NCBI GenBank assembly: GCA_037443545.1
Contig: JBBIOD010000017.1
Coordinates: 1 to 27,774, forward strand
Direction of reading: 5' to 3'
From: JASEGV01 sp037443545
GTDB lineage: Bacteria; Bacteroidota; Ignavibacteria; UBA10030; BY39
DNA length: 27,774 bases
The notes under the pieces: model-generated
What the model saw: the letters and a program-made list of their open reading frames with translations, nothing else
Told to the model about the DNA's origin: nothing
The model's database searches: none
Program-made: the position numbers and the translations under genes
In this document: one piece after another, positions 13,496-22,119 of the stretch
Numbering within the stretch: the stretch's first letter is position 1
How the letters are laid out: each line of letters begins with the position of its first letter

Positions 13496-14032
13496 TTAAA
13501 GATTATTCGATTTTATCCCCTTTATTTGTAACTTCTCTAATAAGTCGGAATACGAATCTTGCAAAATAGACAAAAACTTGTCTGAGAACTTATCATATAA
13601 AAATTTCATCAATTCTTTACCATTTTCATCGGAATTGTTCAATAATACTTCAAATTCTAGAAAATCACCCAATCCATCTACGCTGTCGATATGGATGCGG
13701 CAATTTTTGTAGATGAACAATTGTCTCTTTTTTTTCACGTCTAACCGAATACCGTAAGCAAGTTGTAAAATTTTTTTCATCAAATCTTTTTCCTCGATTG
13801 GATAAATTTGGTATTCACTCAAGCGATAATTTGTTTTTTCATCCCTATCATAGAATATCAATTCAGCTTTATCTTCATTAATTACACGAAGTTTTAATCT
13901 GCCTTTTGTAGAATGAAAATAAGTATCCTCCTGAAGCATTGTTGTAATATACGTGGCACCAATATCTTCAGCTATTTGTGAAACAGAGGTGGTCGACGCT
14001 ATTTTAGCTTTCAATTCTAAGTTTACAGGCAT
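13496..14032 (-). CDS. CYTH-domain (triphosphate tunnel) protein
   Basis: A 178-residue soluble protein that appears to be a CYTH/triphosphate tunnel metalloenzyme of the CyaB-like group. The N-terminal strand NLELKAKI carries the charged E-x-K pattern of the family (ExExK), followed by DTYFHSTKGRLKLRVINEDKAELIFYDR, where alternating Lys, Arg and Glu on strands would line the tunnel. Later strands include KKKRQLFIYKNCRIHIDSVDGLGDFLEFEVLL, with the conserved GLGDFLEFE block. Members bind triphosphate-containing substrates with divalent metal; known activities are class IV adenylate cyclase, thiamine triphosphatase and tripolyphosphatase. Sequence alone does not tell which applies. It follows greA by 4 nt, so the two are probably co-transcribed, and ends just before the tRNA promoters. 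Confidence 0.8.
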   Translation of the reverse strand: MPVNLELKAKIASTTSVSQIAEDIGATYITTMLQEDTYFHSTKGRLKLRVINEDKAELIFYDRDEKTNYRLSEYQIYPIEEKDLMKKILQLAYGIRLDVKKKRQLFIYKNCRIHIDSVDGLGDFLEFEVLLNNSDENGKELMKFLYDKFSDKFLSILQDSYSDLLEKLQIKGIKSNNL

Positions 14033-14036
14033 TAAA

Positions 14037-14522
14037 TTACCTAGTTATGTCAAGAATCTCATATTCTAAAAAACCTACAGGGACTTTTATTTTCACTTCA
14101 TCGCCTGGTTTTTTGCCGAGTAGTCCTTGACCGATCGGTGAGGTTATCGAAATTTTGTTTTCTTCAAAATTAGCTTCTTCAGGTGAGACTAATGTATAAA
14201 CAACTTTTTCATTATTCGTTTTATTGCGAAGTGTTACTACTGAGAGGATATATATTTTATCGTTCGGTAGTTCCTTGCTTTCAATTCGTTGGACACGTGA
14301 AAGAGTATCTTCAAGTTTCCCGATTTTAATTTCGAGATGTTCTTGAGTTTCCTTTGCTGCTTTGTATTCAGCATTCTCGCTAAGATCGCCGTGGCTTCGC
14401 GCTTCCGCAATTTTGCGAGCAATTTCAGGACGACCTTCCGTTTTGAGTAATCGCAACTCATTTTCGAGTTCGATAATCCGCTCACGCGTTAAATAAACAA
14501 TTGCATTATTTTTATTATTCAT
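14037..14522 (-). CDS. greA: Transcription elongation factor GreA
   Basis: A 161-residue factor that enters the RNA polymerase secondary channel and stimulates cleavage of backtracked RNA. The N-terminal coiled-coil (about 10-80) begins YLTRERIIELENELRLLKTEGRPEIARKIAEARSHG, and its tip DLSENAEY (46-53) supplies the acidic Asp46 and Glu49 for cleavage. The C-terminal FKBP-like domain (about 85-161) contains SPEEANFEENKISITSPIGQGLLGKKPGDEVKIKVP. Length is typical (about 158). Upstream is the ribBA terminator, so greA probably has its own promoter in the roughly 50 nt between, though no strong -35/-10 pair can be named. No clear Shine-Dalgarno precedes the ATG. Confidence 0.96.
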   Translation of the reverse strand: MNNKNNAIVYLTRERIIELENELRLLKTEGRPEIARKIAEARSHGDLSENAEYKAAKETQEHLEIKIGKLEDTLSRVQRIESKELPNDKIYILSVVTLRNKTNNEKVVYTLVSPEEANFEENKISITSPIGQGLLGKKPGDEVKIKVPVGFLEYEILDITR

Positions 14523-14562
14523 ACATATCTAAATATTTGATAATTTTTGTTTTCACCGTTAT

Positions 14563-14609
14563 AAAAATAAAAAAATATAGCCGTCGTTAAAAAATATCGA
14601 CAGCTATAT
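14563..14609 (-). terminator. Intrinsic terminator of ribBA
   Basis: On the minus strand ATATAGCTGTCG (14609-14598) pairs with CGACGGCTATAT (14586-14575), 12 pairs with one U-G wobble and an 11-nt loop, followed by TTTTTTATTTTT (14574-14563). It lies 58 nt after the ribBA stop and about 40 nt before greA. Confidence 0.85.
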
Positions 14610-14667
14610 ATTTGTAATGTTAAATCTAAAATAATAAAATCAAAAAATCAAGGGGTAATAAAAATAA

Positions 14668-15891
14668 TTATTTTTTATTACTCATAATTAGATGCCCAAG
14701 CTTATCTCGTTTTGCCTTTAAATATTTTTCGTTCAAAGGATGTGATTCGATTTCTAAGGGAATTCTCTCGACAATCTCTAAACCGTATCCTTCTAATCCT
14801 ACAATTTTTTTGGGATTATTAGTTAGCAAACTCATTTTACGTACTCCTAAATCGAGTAAAATTTGAGCACCGATGCCATAGTCGCGTAAGTCAGCACGAA
14901 ATCCGAGTTTTTCGTTGGCTTCGACAGTATCCAACCCCTCGTCTTGAAGTTTATAAGCTAGAATTTTATTTTCCAAACCTATTCCACGTCCCTCCTGCCG
15001 CATATAAAGTACAACACCTGAACCGTGTTTGTCAACCATTTTCATTGCAGCAGTCAGTTGATCATTACAATCGCAGCGGAGTGACCCGAAAATGTCGCCT
15101 GTTAAACATTCGGAATGGACACGAACCAAGACGGGTTTCTCGCTATGTAATTCACCTTTAACTAAAGCGATGTGATCTTTTTTATCGATATCGCTTCGGT
15201 AAAGAATAATTTGAAAATCCCCATACCTCGTTGGAAGATGTGCTGAGCTAATACGCTTAACTAATTTTACACCTGATAGACGGTATTGGATTAAATCTTT
15301 TATAGTTATGATTTTTAGATTGAACTGTTCAGCGATTTTGACTAAATCGGGCACGCGGGCCATCGTTCCGTCGTCATTTAAAATTTCGACTAACACACCA
15401 ACCGGTGCGATATTAGCTAATTCGCATAAATCAATTACAGCTTCGGTATGCCCCGCACGTCGTAGGACCCCCCCCTCCATACTTCGCAACGGGAAAATAT
15501 GCCCTGGGCGCGCTAGATCGCTTGGCTTTGTTCTCGGATTAACCAGGGCTTTTATTGTTGCCGCCCTATCGTGTGTAGAAACACCGGTCGTAGTACCATG
15601 AATGTAATCGACTGAGACGGTAAATGGAGTTTCGTGCAGCGAGGTGTTACTATCAACCATTGGCTCAAGGTCGAGTTCTTTTGCACGTTTAGAGGTGATT
15701 GGAGCACATATAATACCACGTCCGAACTTAGTCATGAAATTGATAGTTTCGGCTGTAGATTTTTCGGCTGCAATCGTAAAATCGCCTTCATCTTCGCGGT
15801 CTTCGTCATCGACAACAATAACTATCTTACCTTCTCGGAAATCGGCTACCGCATCTTCGATTTTGTTGAATGTGAAATTATTATTATCCAA
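14668..15891 (-). CDS. ribBA: Bifunctional DHBP synthase / GTP cyclohydrolase II
   Basis: A 407-residue fusion that makes both early precursors of riboflavin. The N-terminal RibB half (about 1-203) turns ribulose 5-phosphate into 3,4-dihydroxy-2-butanone 4-phosphate; the acidic metal site DDEDREDEGD is at 28-37 and GHTEAVIDL follows. The C-terminal RibA half (about 205-407) opens the GTP imidazole ring; its zinc cysteines are in HSECLTGDIFGSLRCDCNDQL and the catalytic block is MRQEGRGIGLENKILAYKLQ. Length is typical for RibBA. The start overlaps the end of yajC by 8 bp, so it is translated in the tgt-yajC-ribBA unit. A 10-bp AT-rich palindrome covers the stop codon (14655-14681), and a strong terminator follows. 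No FMN riboswitch precedes it. Confidence 0.97.
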   Translation of the reverse strand: MDNNNFTFNKIEDAVADFREGKIVIVVDDEDREDEGDFTIAAEKSTAETINFMTKFGRGIICAPITSKRAKELDLEPMVDSNTSLHETPFTVSVDYIHGTTTGVSTHDRAATIKALVNPRTKPSDLARPGHIFPLRSMEGGVLRRAGHTEAVIDLCELANIAPVGVLVEILNDDGTMARVPDLVKIAEQFNLKIITIKDLIQYRLSGVKLVKRISSAHLPTRYGDFQIILYRSDIDKKDHIALVKGELHSEKPVLVRVHSECLTGDIFGSLRCDCNDQLTAAMKMVDKHGSGVVLYMRQEGRGIGLENKILAYKLQDEGLDTVEANEKLGFRADLRDYGIGAQILLDLGVRKMSLLTNNPKKIVGLEGYGLEIVERIPLEIESHPLNEKYLKAKRDKLGHLIMSNKK

Positions 15892-16222
15892 TTTTTGGCA
15901 TCTCAGTTTCGCCTTGACCGGCTTTGTTTGAAATGGCTGACCGTTCGATTTTTACTTTAACATTTTCAGCAATTTGAACAAGAATAGTTTTTTCTTCAAC
16001 GCCTACAACCGTGCCGTGAACACCGCCAACGGTAACGATTTTATCACCTTTTTGAATTGAGTCCAACAATTTCTGTCGTTCTTTTTGACGTTTTTGTTGA
16101 GGGCGAATTATCATAAAATAAAAGATTGCAATTATGAATGCAAACATTAAGATCGTCGAGGCTATTCCGCCGCCGCCTTCTTGCCCTTGTGGCGTCATTG
16201 CAATTAAATTTAAAATGTTCAA
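15884..16222 (-). CDS. yajC: Preprotein translocase subunit YajC
   Basis: A 112-residue inner-membrane protein that associates with SecDF and the Sec translocon. One transmembrane helix is visible (IASTILMFAFIIAIFYFMIIRP, about 20-41), followed by the signature RPQQKRQKERQKLLDSIQKGDKIVTVGGVHGTVVGVEE and a soluble C-terminal domain. The start is TTG at 16220-16222, with AGGAG 6 nt upstream; the first ATG (16196-16198) has no Shine-Dalgarno and would trim eight residues. It follows tgt by 16 nt, the widespread tgt-yajC pair, but the usual next genes secD and secF are absent and ribBA follows instead with an 8-bp overlap. Confidence 0.93.
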   Translation of the reverse strand: MNILNLIAMTPQGQEGGGGIASTILMFAFIIAIFYFMIIRPQQKRQKERQKLLDSIQKGDKIVTVGGVHGTVVGVEEKTILVQIAENVKVKIERSAISNKAGQGETEMPKIG

Positions 16223-16238
16223 TTTTTTCTCCTATTAG

Positions 16239-17378
16239 TTAATTATTATTTATTATTTTTTCTTTTTTCTTTACAAACTCTATCGTTTCTGTTTTCCATT
16301 GTTTAAAACGATTTTCGTTAATAGCTTTTCTCGCTTCTTTAACGAGCCATTGGTAAAAATATATGTTATGAAGTGTAGCAAGTTGCAGAGCTAAAATTTC
16401 TTTTACCTGAAAAAGATGCCGTAAATATGCTCTCGAAAAATTTTTACACGTATAACAATCGCACTTTGCATCTACCGGATTTTCATCCATTTTGTAAACG
16501 GCATTCTTAATGGAGATGTTTCCCGCTTGAGTGAACAACATCGCATTCCGTCCATTCCGTGTTGGCATTACACAATCGAACATATCCACGCCACGCTCGA
16601 TGGATTCGAGTATATTTTCAGGCGTCCCAACACCCATAAGATAACGGGGCTTATCACTCGGAAGTATATCAGTGCAAACCGAAGTCATCTCGTACATCAT
16701 ATCAGCCGGTTCACCGACCGACAAACCGCCAATTGCATAACCGTCAAAATCTAAAGCAATTAATTCGTCTGCCGATTTTTGTCTTAGTTCGGTGAAAACA
16801 CTTCCTTGAACGATTCCAAATAATGCTTGAGTATGGTCGTAAATATGGTTGCTCGAGTAAAATTTTTCTTTACAACGGACAGCCCACCTTGTTGTTAACT
16901 CCTGCGATTGTTTAGCATAATCGAAAGGAACGGGATAAGGAGTACACTCATCCAAAACCATCATGATATCGGAGCCTAACATCCGTTGTATATCGATAAC
17001 ACTTTCGGGTGTAAAAAAATGGGTCGAACCATCCAAGTGGGAGCGGAATTGAACACCCTCGTCTGAAATCTTGTTCAGATCTGATAAACTAAAAACCTGA
17101 TACCCACCACTGTCAGTTAGGATAGGCTTTTTCCAGGATATAAATTTGTGCAAACCGCCAAGCTTATTTATAATTTCAACTCCGGGGCGCAAGTAAAGGT
17201 GATAGGTGTTGCCAAGAATCATCTGAGCTCCGATTTCTTCTAGTTCACGTTGCTCGATTGCTTTAACAGAACCTTGTGTACCCACAGGCATAAAAACAGG
17301 AGTTTCAAGAAACCCATGATCGGTTTCTAACACTCCTGAACGCGCCTTACCATCAGTATTTATTAATTTAAATCTCAA
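16239..17378 (-). CDS. tgt: tRNA-guanine transglycosylase (queuine tRNA-ribosyltransferase)
   Basis: A 379-residue TIM-barrel enzyme that swaps guanine 34 for preQ1 in tRNAs with GUN anticodons, on the way to queuosine. Visible motifs are TPVFMPVGTQGSVKA, LTDSGGYQVFSL with Asp89 as the proposed catalytic acid/base, GIVQGS, GGLSVGEP, and VDMFDCVMPTRNGRNA with the nucleophilic Asp. The zinc site is CDCYTCKNFSRAYLRHLF. Length is typical (about 375). The start is TTG at 17376-17378: an in-frame TGA lies seven codons upstream and the first ATG is after residue 29, inside a conserved block, so TTG is the only sensible choice. No strong Shine-Dalgarno is visible. It leads the tgt-yajC-ribBA unit. 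Confidence 0.96.
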   Translation of the reverse strand: MRFKLINTDGKARSGVLETDHGFLETPVFMPVGTQGSVKAIEQRELEEIGAQMILGNTYHLYLRPGVEIINKLGGLHKFISWKKPILTDSGGYQVFSLSDLNKISDEGVQFRSHLDGSTHFFTPESVIDIQRMLGSDIMMVLDECTPYPVPFDYAKQSQELTTRWAVRCKEKFYSSNHIYDHTQALFGIVQGSVFTELRQKSADELIALDFDGYAIGGLSVGEPADMMYEMTSVCTDILPSDKPRYLMGVGTPENILESIERGVDMFDCVMPTRNGRNAMLFTQAGNISIKNAVYKMDENPVDAKCDCYTCKNFSRAYLRHLFQVKEILALQLATLHNIYFYQWLVKEARKAINENRFKQWKTETIEFVKKKEKIINNN

Positions 17379-17421
17379 ATTCTTTGCTAAATTTACTCAA
17401 TTTTTTATGAATAATCAAACC

Positions 17422-18639
17422 TCATTCGATTTCGAATAAAACTGAATCAATCCTCGTTTTGGTTGCCTTTTGTATCGTTACTTTAAAATTATCGATCTTG
17501 AAAGTTTCATTCGCTTTGGGTATGCGTCCAATTTTCTCAATAATATATCCGCTTAGCGTTATGTTTTCTCCCTCTTGTATATCCACCTTATAAGTTTCTT
17601 TAAGAAACTCTATCTCTAATCTGCCGCTAAACTGAAATGTTTTCACATCAATTTGTTTGTGAAACTGCCTGCCATTTAGCGAGGTTTCTTCTATTTTTCC
17701 CACTACTTCTTCTAAAATATCGTAAACTGAAATTATACCGGATGTTCCACCAAACTCATCAATAGCAACCGCTATCGAAATACCCGTTGTATAAAATTGT
17801 TGCAGCAAATCCGAGCTTGATTTAGTTTCAGGAACATAAAGAACCTCGCTCATTATCGCCAAAATACTATCTGGCTCGGAGAACATATCATTCACACTTA
17901 CTACTCCGATTATATTATCGATTGTTTCTTCGTAAACGAATAATTTTGAGTGGGTCGACTCGTTAAATTTATCTCGTAATTGATTGATTGAAGTATATTT
18001 GGGTACGCTGTTGATTTCGGTTCGAGGTATCATAAGGTCGCGTATTGGAATATCTTTTAATTCGAATACTTTCATCAGGTAGGAAGTCGATTTTGCGTCC
18101 AATTTCCCTACTCCTTGGCTTTCTCGAATGAGGCTATAAACATCTTCTTTTGTAAAAAAATATTTTTCAGCAGTCTCTGTAACTTTGAACAGTCGGATAG
18201 TAAACCGGGTAAAAACAGTAAGAATTAAAATTAAGGGATAGAATAGAAAATTACTTACTGATAAAAAGAGTGTAAAAAACGGAATGGATGCATCGGCATT
18301 TTCCCTGGCGAATATTTTCGGTATTATCTCCCCGAATATTAAAATGACGATAACTGTGATTATCAAAACGAATGTTGAGCCGATATCGAAAAGAGAAACT
18401 AGCAATATCGTCAGCAAAGTTGAAAATGCTACATTTGATATATTTGTTCCAACAAGCGAAATTGTTAAAAATTTTTGTGGATTGCTTATAATGTCGAGCG
18501 TTCGTTTCGATAAAAAAGTATTTTGTTTTGACCTGATTTCAGCTTTAAGTCGATTCGCAACGATAAAACTTATCTCCGAAGCGGAGTACAAAGCTGAAAG
18601 GATCAATGTGATAAAGAGCAAGGAAATTTCAGAAATCAT
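17422..18639 (-). CDS. CNNM/CorC-HlyC family membrane protein with CBS domains
   Basis: A 405-residue integral membrane protein of the DUF21-CBS-CorC/HlyC family, sometimes labelled hemolysin-related; characterised members take part in Mg2+/Co2+ transport or efflux. The N-terminal DUF21/CNNM domain (about 1-175) has about four hydrophobic segments and the conserved ALYSASEISF, LVGTNISNVAFST and IFGEIIPKIFARENAD blocks. A CBS pair follows (about 195-320) with RDLMIPRTEINSVP, DNIIGVVSVNDMF, and IAVAIDEFGGTSGIISVYDILEEVVGKI. The C-terminal CorC-HlyC domain is at about 330-405. It overlaps the upstream VanZ-like gene by 4 bp (ATGA). Transport substrate cannot be read from the sequence; a toxin role is unlikely. 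Confidence 0.9.
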   Translation of the reverse strand: MISEISLLFITLILSALYSASEISFIVANRLKAEIRSKQNTFLSKRTLDIISNPQKFLTISLVGTNISNVAFSTLLTILLVSLFDIGSTFVLIITVIVILIFGEIIPKIFARENADASIPFFTLFLSVSNFLFYPLILILTVFTRFTIRLFKVTETAEKYFFTKEDVYSLIRESQGVGKLDAKSTSYLMKVFELKDIPIRDLMIPRTEINSVPKYTSINQLRDKFNESTHSKLFVYEETIDNIIGVVSVNDMFSEPDSILAIMSEVLYVPETKSSSDLLQQFYTTGISIAVAIDEFGGTSGIISVYDILEEVVGKIEETSLNGRQFHKQIDVKTFQFSGRLEIEFLKETYKVDIQEGENITLSGYIIEKIGRIPKANETFKIDNFKVTIQKATKTRIDSVLFEIE

Positions 18640-19049
18640 AATGCTGAATCTAGGCTCTCCTTTATTTTTCTTACATAGCGATTTATTAAATTGAAAAAAG
18701 ATATTGATAAAATGCCGCCTGCAGCATCTGCGACCAAATCATAAATATCGGATGACCTGCCGGGAATAAAAGATTGAAATAATTCATCAAAGATACCGAA
18801 TGATACTACGAATATGAAAGTTAGTATCGCAATTTGTTTCTTTGAATTGATGGCGTTATTCCGGTGATAAAGCGACCGTAATATCAAAATTCCCAAAATA
18901 AAAAAAACACAAACATGTGCAATCTTATCCCAGCCGAATATTTGTACATTCGGTAATTGATCAGCAGGAATTGATGATGCTATCATTATAAGCAACGCCC
19001 AGATAAAAGGGGGTAAATGATACCGAAATAATCTTTTCAAGTTTTGCAA
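18636..19049 (-). CDS. VanZ-like family membrane protein
   Basis: A 137-residue membrane protein with about four hydrophobic segments. It carries the VanZ-like signatures WDKIAHVCVFFILGILILRSL and GIFDELFQSFIPGRSSDIYDLVADAAGG. VanZ itself gives low-level teicoplanin resistance, but most chromosomal relatives have no assigned function and nothing here suggests a resistance locus. The frame opens with TTG at 19047-19049, 6 nt after the nnr stop, with only weak upstream purines; a second TTG four codons in is possible, and the first ATG (residue 22) would cut the first helix. It overlaps the downstream CNNM gene by 4 bp. Confidence 0.8.
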   Translation of the reverse strand: MQNLKRLFRYHLPPFIWALLIMIASSIPADQLPNVQIFGWDKIAHVCVFFILGILILRSLYHRNNAINSKKQIAILTFIFVVSFGIFDELFQSFIPGRSSDIYDLVADAAGGILSISFFNLINRYVRKIKESLDSAL

Positions 19050-19055
19050 ATTTTA

Positions 19056-20627
19056 TTACTCCGATTCGAAAAATTTTAATGCGATTGGAATATTCTTCTG
19101 GAGATCAAGAGCTAAAACACTTCTTTCACCTAATTTCTGCTTTGCGAAATCGCCTGCTAATCCGTGTATGAACACGCCACAATAGGCAGCTTCTACCTCG
19201 CCCATTCCTTGAGCCCACAATCCACCGACGATCCCTGCAAGCACATCGCCTGAACCTGCGGTAGCCATCCCAGGATTGCCTGTTGAGTTTATGAATGAGT
19301 AACCATCAGAAGAAATCGTTAATGTGGGAGCACCTTTCAAAATTAGTGTTAATTTATATTCTTTACTAAATGAGCGGGCTATCTTCAATTTATTCGACTC
19401 AATTTCGTGTGGAGAAAGTTTTGCGAGTCGTGCAAATTCTCCGCCGTGAGGTGTAATAATTACTTTTTTAGATTTTCGCTTTTTGAGAATTGATAAATTT
19501 TCAGAAATAATTGTGATTGCGTCGGCATCGAGCACAAGAGGTTTATCAACTTCGTATAAAATTTTATGGACTAATTCAACAGTTTCGGCTTTCAACGAAA
19601 TACCACAACCGATAATCAATACATCAGCCCAATCAATAAACTTGTTTAATCTTTGGTAGCTTTCGGTCATAATTTTTTCCGTCCCGATGGAACTCAAAGG
19701 GTGCACCATCACTTCGGTCAATTTCTTAGCCAAAATTGGATAGACACTTTCGCTCGTGGCCAGAACAACGGCGCCTGCTCCCGTTTTCAGCGCTGAATTT
19801 GAAGAAAGTGCTGCGGCCCCTGTAAAACCGGGCGAGCCGGCAATGACTAATATTTTTCCGACACTATACTTATGAGCTGTTTTCAAACGTTCAGGTAACG
19901 ATCGAGCGACATCGGCAGGTTCAACTTCGTATGTTTGAAAATCAAAGTTCTCATAAAAAAACTTAGGTAGCGAAATATCGACAACCTTTAAATCGTTTAT
20001 GTAATTTACTGATTCTCCAATAAGTAAGCCTGTTTTTTTCAACCCCATTGTAACTGTTACATCCGATTTTACCGCAACACTTTCGACAGTTCCATTGTCG
20101 GAATTAACACCTGAAGGAACATCAATCGAAATTATTGGAACTTTTTGTGAATTCATCCAACGAATTACTTCTTCATGAAGTTTTTCGAGTTTACCGTTGA
20201 ATCCCGTTCCGAAAAGAGCATCTACAATAAAATCAATTTTTTCGAAAGCTTTTAGATGTTTTAATCCTTTGTATTTACTAAAAACGATATGTTTATCCCA
20301 TTTATTATTTGCGATGATCCTAGTTATAATCTTATAATTAGTTTCCACATCGCCTTTTAAATTTTTCGGGTTGCCTATTAATATGACCGCTACTTTTGCT
20401 CCCATATTATATAGGTGTCGTGCCACTACAAAACCATCGCCGCCATTATTACCTTTTCCGCATACGATTAAAAATTTCTTGTTACGAACGCATCCATACT
20501 TTAGTTTGATAGCTTCAACAATTCCCCCTCCTGCATTTTCCATTAAGATTAACCCGGGAATACCGATCTCCTCAATCGCCATGCGGTCATATTCCCGCAT
20601 TTCCCGAGAAGTAACAATAGGTATCAT
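19056..20627 (-). CDS. nnr: Bifunctional NAD(P)H-hydrate repair enzyme
   Basis: A 523-residue fusion that repairs hydrated NADH and NADPH. The N-terminal epimerase (NAXE-like, about 1-215) has MIPIVTSREMREYDRMAIEEIGIPGLILMENAG, CGKGNNGGDGFVVARHL and SIDVPSGVNSDNG. The C-terminal ATP/ADP-dependent dehydratase (NAXD-like, about 230-515, ribokinase fold) has VIAGSPGFTGAAALSSNSALKTGAG, ITPHGGEFARL, LILKGAPTLT and NPGMATAGSGDVLAGIVGGLWAQG, the last holding the catalytic Asp. Length is normal for the fusion. It starts 1 nt after the nuoN stop, so the two are almost certainly co-translated. Pairing with a complex I subunit fits an NADH-related theme, but this is only suggestive. Confidence 0.95.
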   Translation of the reverse strand: MIPIVTSREMREYDRMAIEEIGIPGLILMENAGGGIVEAIKLKYGCVRNKKFLIVCGKGNNGGDGFVVARHLYNMGAKVAVILIGNPKNLKGDVETNYKIITRIIANNKWDKHIVFSKYKGLKHLKAFEKIDFIVDALFGTGFNGKLEKLHEEVIRWMNSQKVPIISIDVPSGVNSDNGTVESVAVKSDVTVTMGLKKTGLLIGESVNYINDLKVVDISLPKFFYENFDFQTYEVEPADVARSLPERLKTAHKYSVGKILVIAGSPGFTGAAALSSNSALKTGAGAVVLATSESVYPILAKKLTEVMVHPLSSIGTEKIMTESYQRLNKFIDWADVLIIGCGISLKAETVELVHKILYEVDKPLVLDADAITIISENLSILKKRKSKKVIITPHGGEFARLAKLSPHEIESNKLKIARSFSKEYKLTLILKGAPTLTISSDGYSFINSTGNPGMATAGSGDVLAGIVGGLWAQGMGEVEAAYCGVFIHGLAGDFAKQKLGERSVLALDLQKNIPIALKFFESE

Positions 20628-20628
20628 G

Positions 20629-22050
20629 TTAAAATAAATGGTTGATAATGTTCATCAATAACGAGGGTAAAATTCCAATCACGAGTAACGACGCTGCGAA
20701 TAAAAATAGAACAGAATTATTTAATGAAGTATTTTGTCTCTGAAGTTGAATATCATTTGTTCTGAAATACATTGCAACAACGAGTCGTAAGTAATAGTAG
20801 GCAGAAACCGCCGACATAAGAACACCTAGAATTGCAAGCCAAGTGAGACCTGCATTCACGGCTGCCATAAATAAATAATATTTTCCGAAGAAACCTGCGA
20901 AAGGTGGGATACCGGTTAGCGAAAACATAAAAATTGCCATCAGCGCCGCTAAGTAGGGAGATTGCGAAGATAATCCGGCATAATCTTCGAAAGTCAAATT
21001 TTTATCATCCTCTTTTTCGAGAAAGCTTAAAATTCCGAATGCACCCAAATTCATAAACGAGTATGCTGTAAGATAAAATAAAATACCGCTTCTTCCCATC
21101 TCATTTGCGGCAGCTAAACCAACTAACATATAACCTGCGTGTGCGATGCTTGAATAAGCAAGCATCCGTTTGATGTTTGTTTGAGATATGGCGATTATAT
21201 TTCCAATAATCATAGAAGCTGCGGAAATGAAGGATAGAGCATCTTTCAACCTATCGCCTCCTTGAAATTGGTGTGCAAATATCATTACGAATGCCCCGAA
21301 AGCGGCTGCCTTTGCTCCAGTTGACATAAAACCTGATATCGGTGTTGGTGCACCTTCGTAAACATCTGGAACCCACATATGGAACGGCACTGCCGCTACC
21401 TTAAAAGCTAAGCCGATTAACAAAAGGCCTGTTCCAATACGGAGTAATAGAAGATCAGAATAAATGTTGAAACTTTGTATTATCGTTTGAATGTTTGTTG
21501 AACCGGTAATTCCATAAATTAGAGCCATTCCGTAGAGTAAAAACCCTGTTGCAAAGGCGCCGAGTAAAAAATATTTCAGCGCTGCCTCGTTGGATTTAGT
21601 GCTTTTACGCATAAAACCGACAAGGATGTAAAGACTTATCGACATCAACTCAAGTCCTAAAAACACAACTATTAAATCGGCTGCCGATGCCATAAACATC
21701 ATACCCACAGTTGAGAATAAAATCAGTGCATAATATTCCCCTTGGTGTATCGTCATCCTGATAAGATAATCTTTGGATAAAACGATTGTAAATAAGGCAG
21801 TAATCATAAACAGGATGCTGAAGAAATTTCCGTATCCACCGACGTTGAACATATTGAAGAAAGTTGTCCCTTGCCAAGCGAACGATTCCACAGCCATGCC
21901 TATCGAGATAATCAAACCGACGATTGAAATCATATAGCTAATATTAGAACTCTTCCTAAATGTTGCTTCGAGCAAGATAACGATGAATGCCGTTACGGTA
22001 ACACCGATTACCGGTAAAATTGTTAACAAATCTTTTACATTAAATTCCAT
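20629..22050 (-). CDS. nuoN: NADH-quinone oxidoreductase subunit N
   Basis: A 473-residue polytopic membrane subunit, one of the antiporter-like proton-pumping modules of complex I, with about 13-14 hydrophobic segments. The conserved core includes ALKYFLLGAFATGFLLYGMALIYG, VPFHMWVPDVYEGAPTPISGFMSTGAKAAAF with the channel Lys, and RMLAYSSIAHAGYMLVGLAA. SLTGIPPFAGFFGKYYLFMAAV is typical of NuoN and separates it from NuoL, NuoM and Mrp subunits. An AAGG lies about 7 nt before the ATG. In most genomes nuoN ends a nuoA-N operon beside nuoM; here the neighbours are ribE (69 nt upstream) and nnr (1 nt downstream), and no other nuo gene is in view. Confidence 0.94.
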   Translation of the reverse strand: MEFNVKDLLTILPVIGVTVTAFIVILLEATFRKSSNISYMISIVGLIISIGMAVESFAWQGTTFFNMFNVGGYGNFFSILFMITALFTIVLSKDYLIRMTIHQGEYYALILFSTVGMMFMASAADLIVVFLGLELMSISLYILVGFMRKSTKSNEAALKYFLLGAFATGFLLYGMALIYGITGSTNIQTIIQSFNIYSDLLLLRIGTGLLLIGLAFKVAAVPFHMWVPDVYEGAPTPISGFMSTGAKAAAFGAFVMIFAHQFQGGDRLKDALSFISAASMIIGNIIAISQTNIKRMLAYSSIAHAGYMLVGLAAANEMGRSGILFYLTAYSFMNLGAFGILSFLEKEDDKNLTFEDYAGLSSQSPYLAALMAIFMFSLTGIPPFAGFFGKYYLFMAAVNAGLTWLAILGVLMSAVSAYYYLRLVVAMYFRTNDIQLQRQNTSLNNSVLFLFAASLLVIGILPSLLMNIINHLF

Positions 22051-22119
22051 TTAATTACCTTATTCGTTGTATAACTGCTGAAATTTTTTGAGACAAAATA
22101 AGAAAAAGGGAGTTAATAA

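Noticed and set aside
18636..19049. Glycopeptide resistance gene vanZ
   Set aside because: Only the broad VanZ-like family fold is present; no vanHAX or regulatory genes lie nearby.
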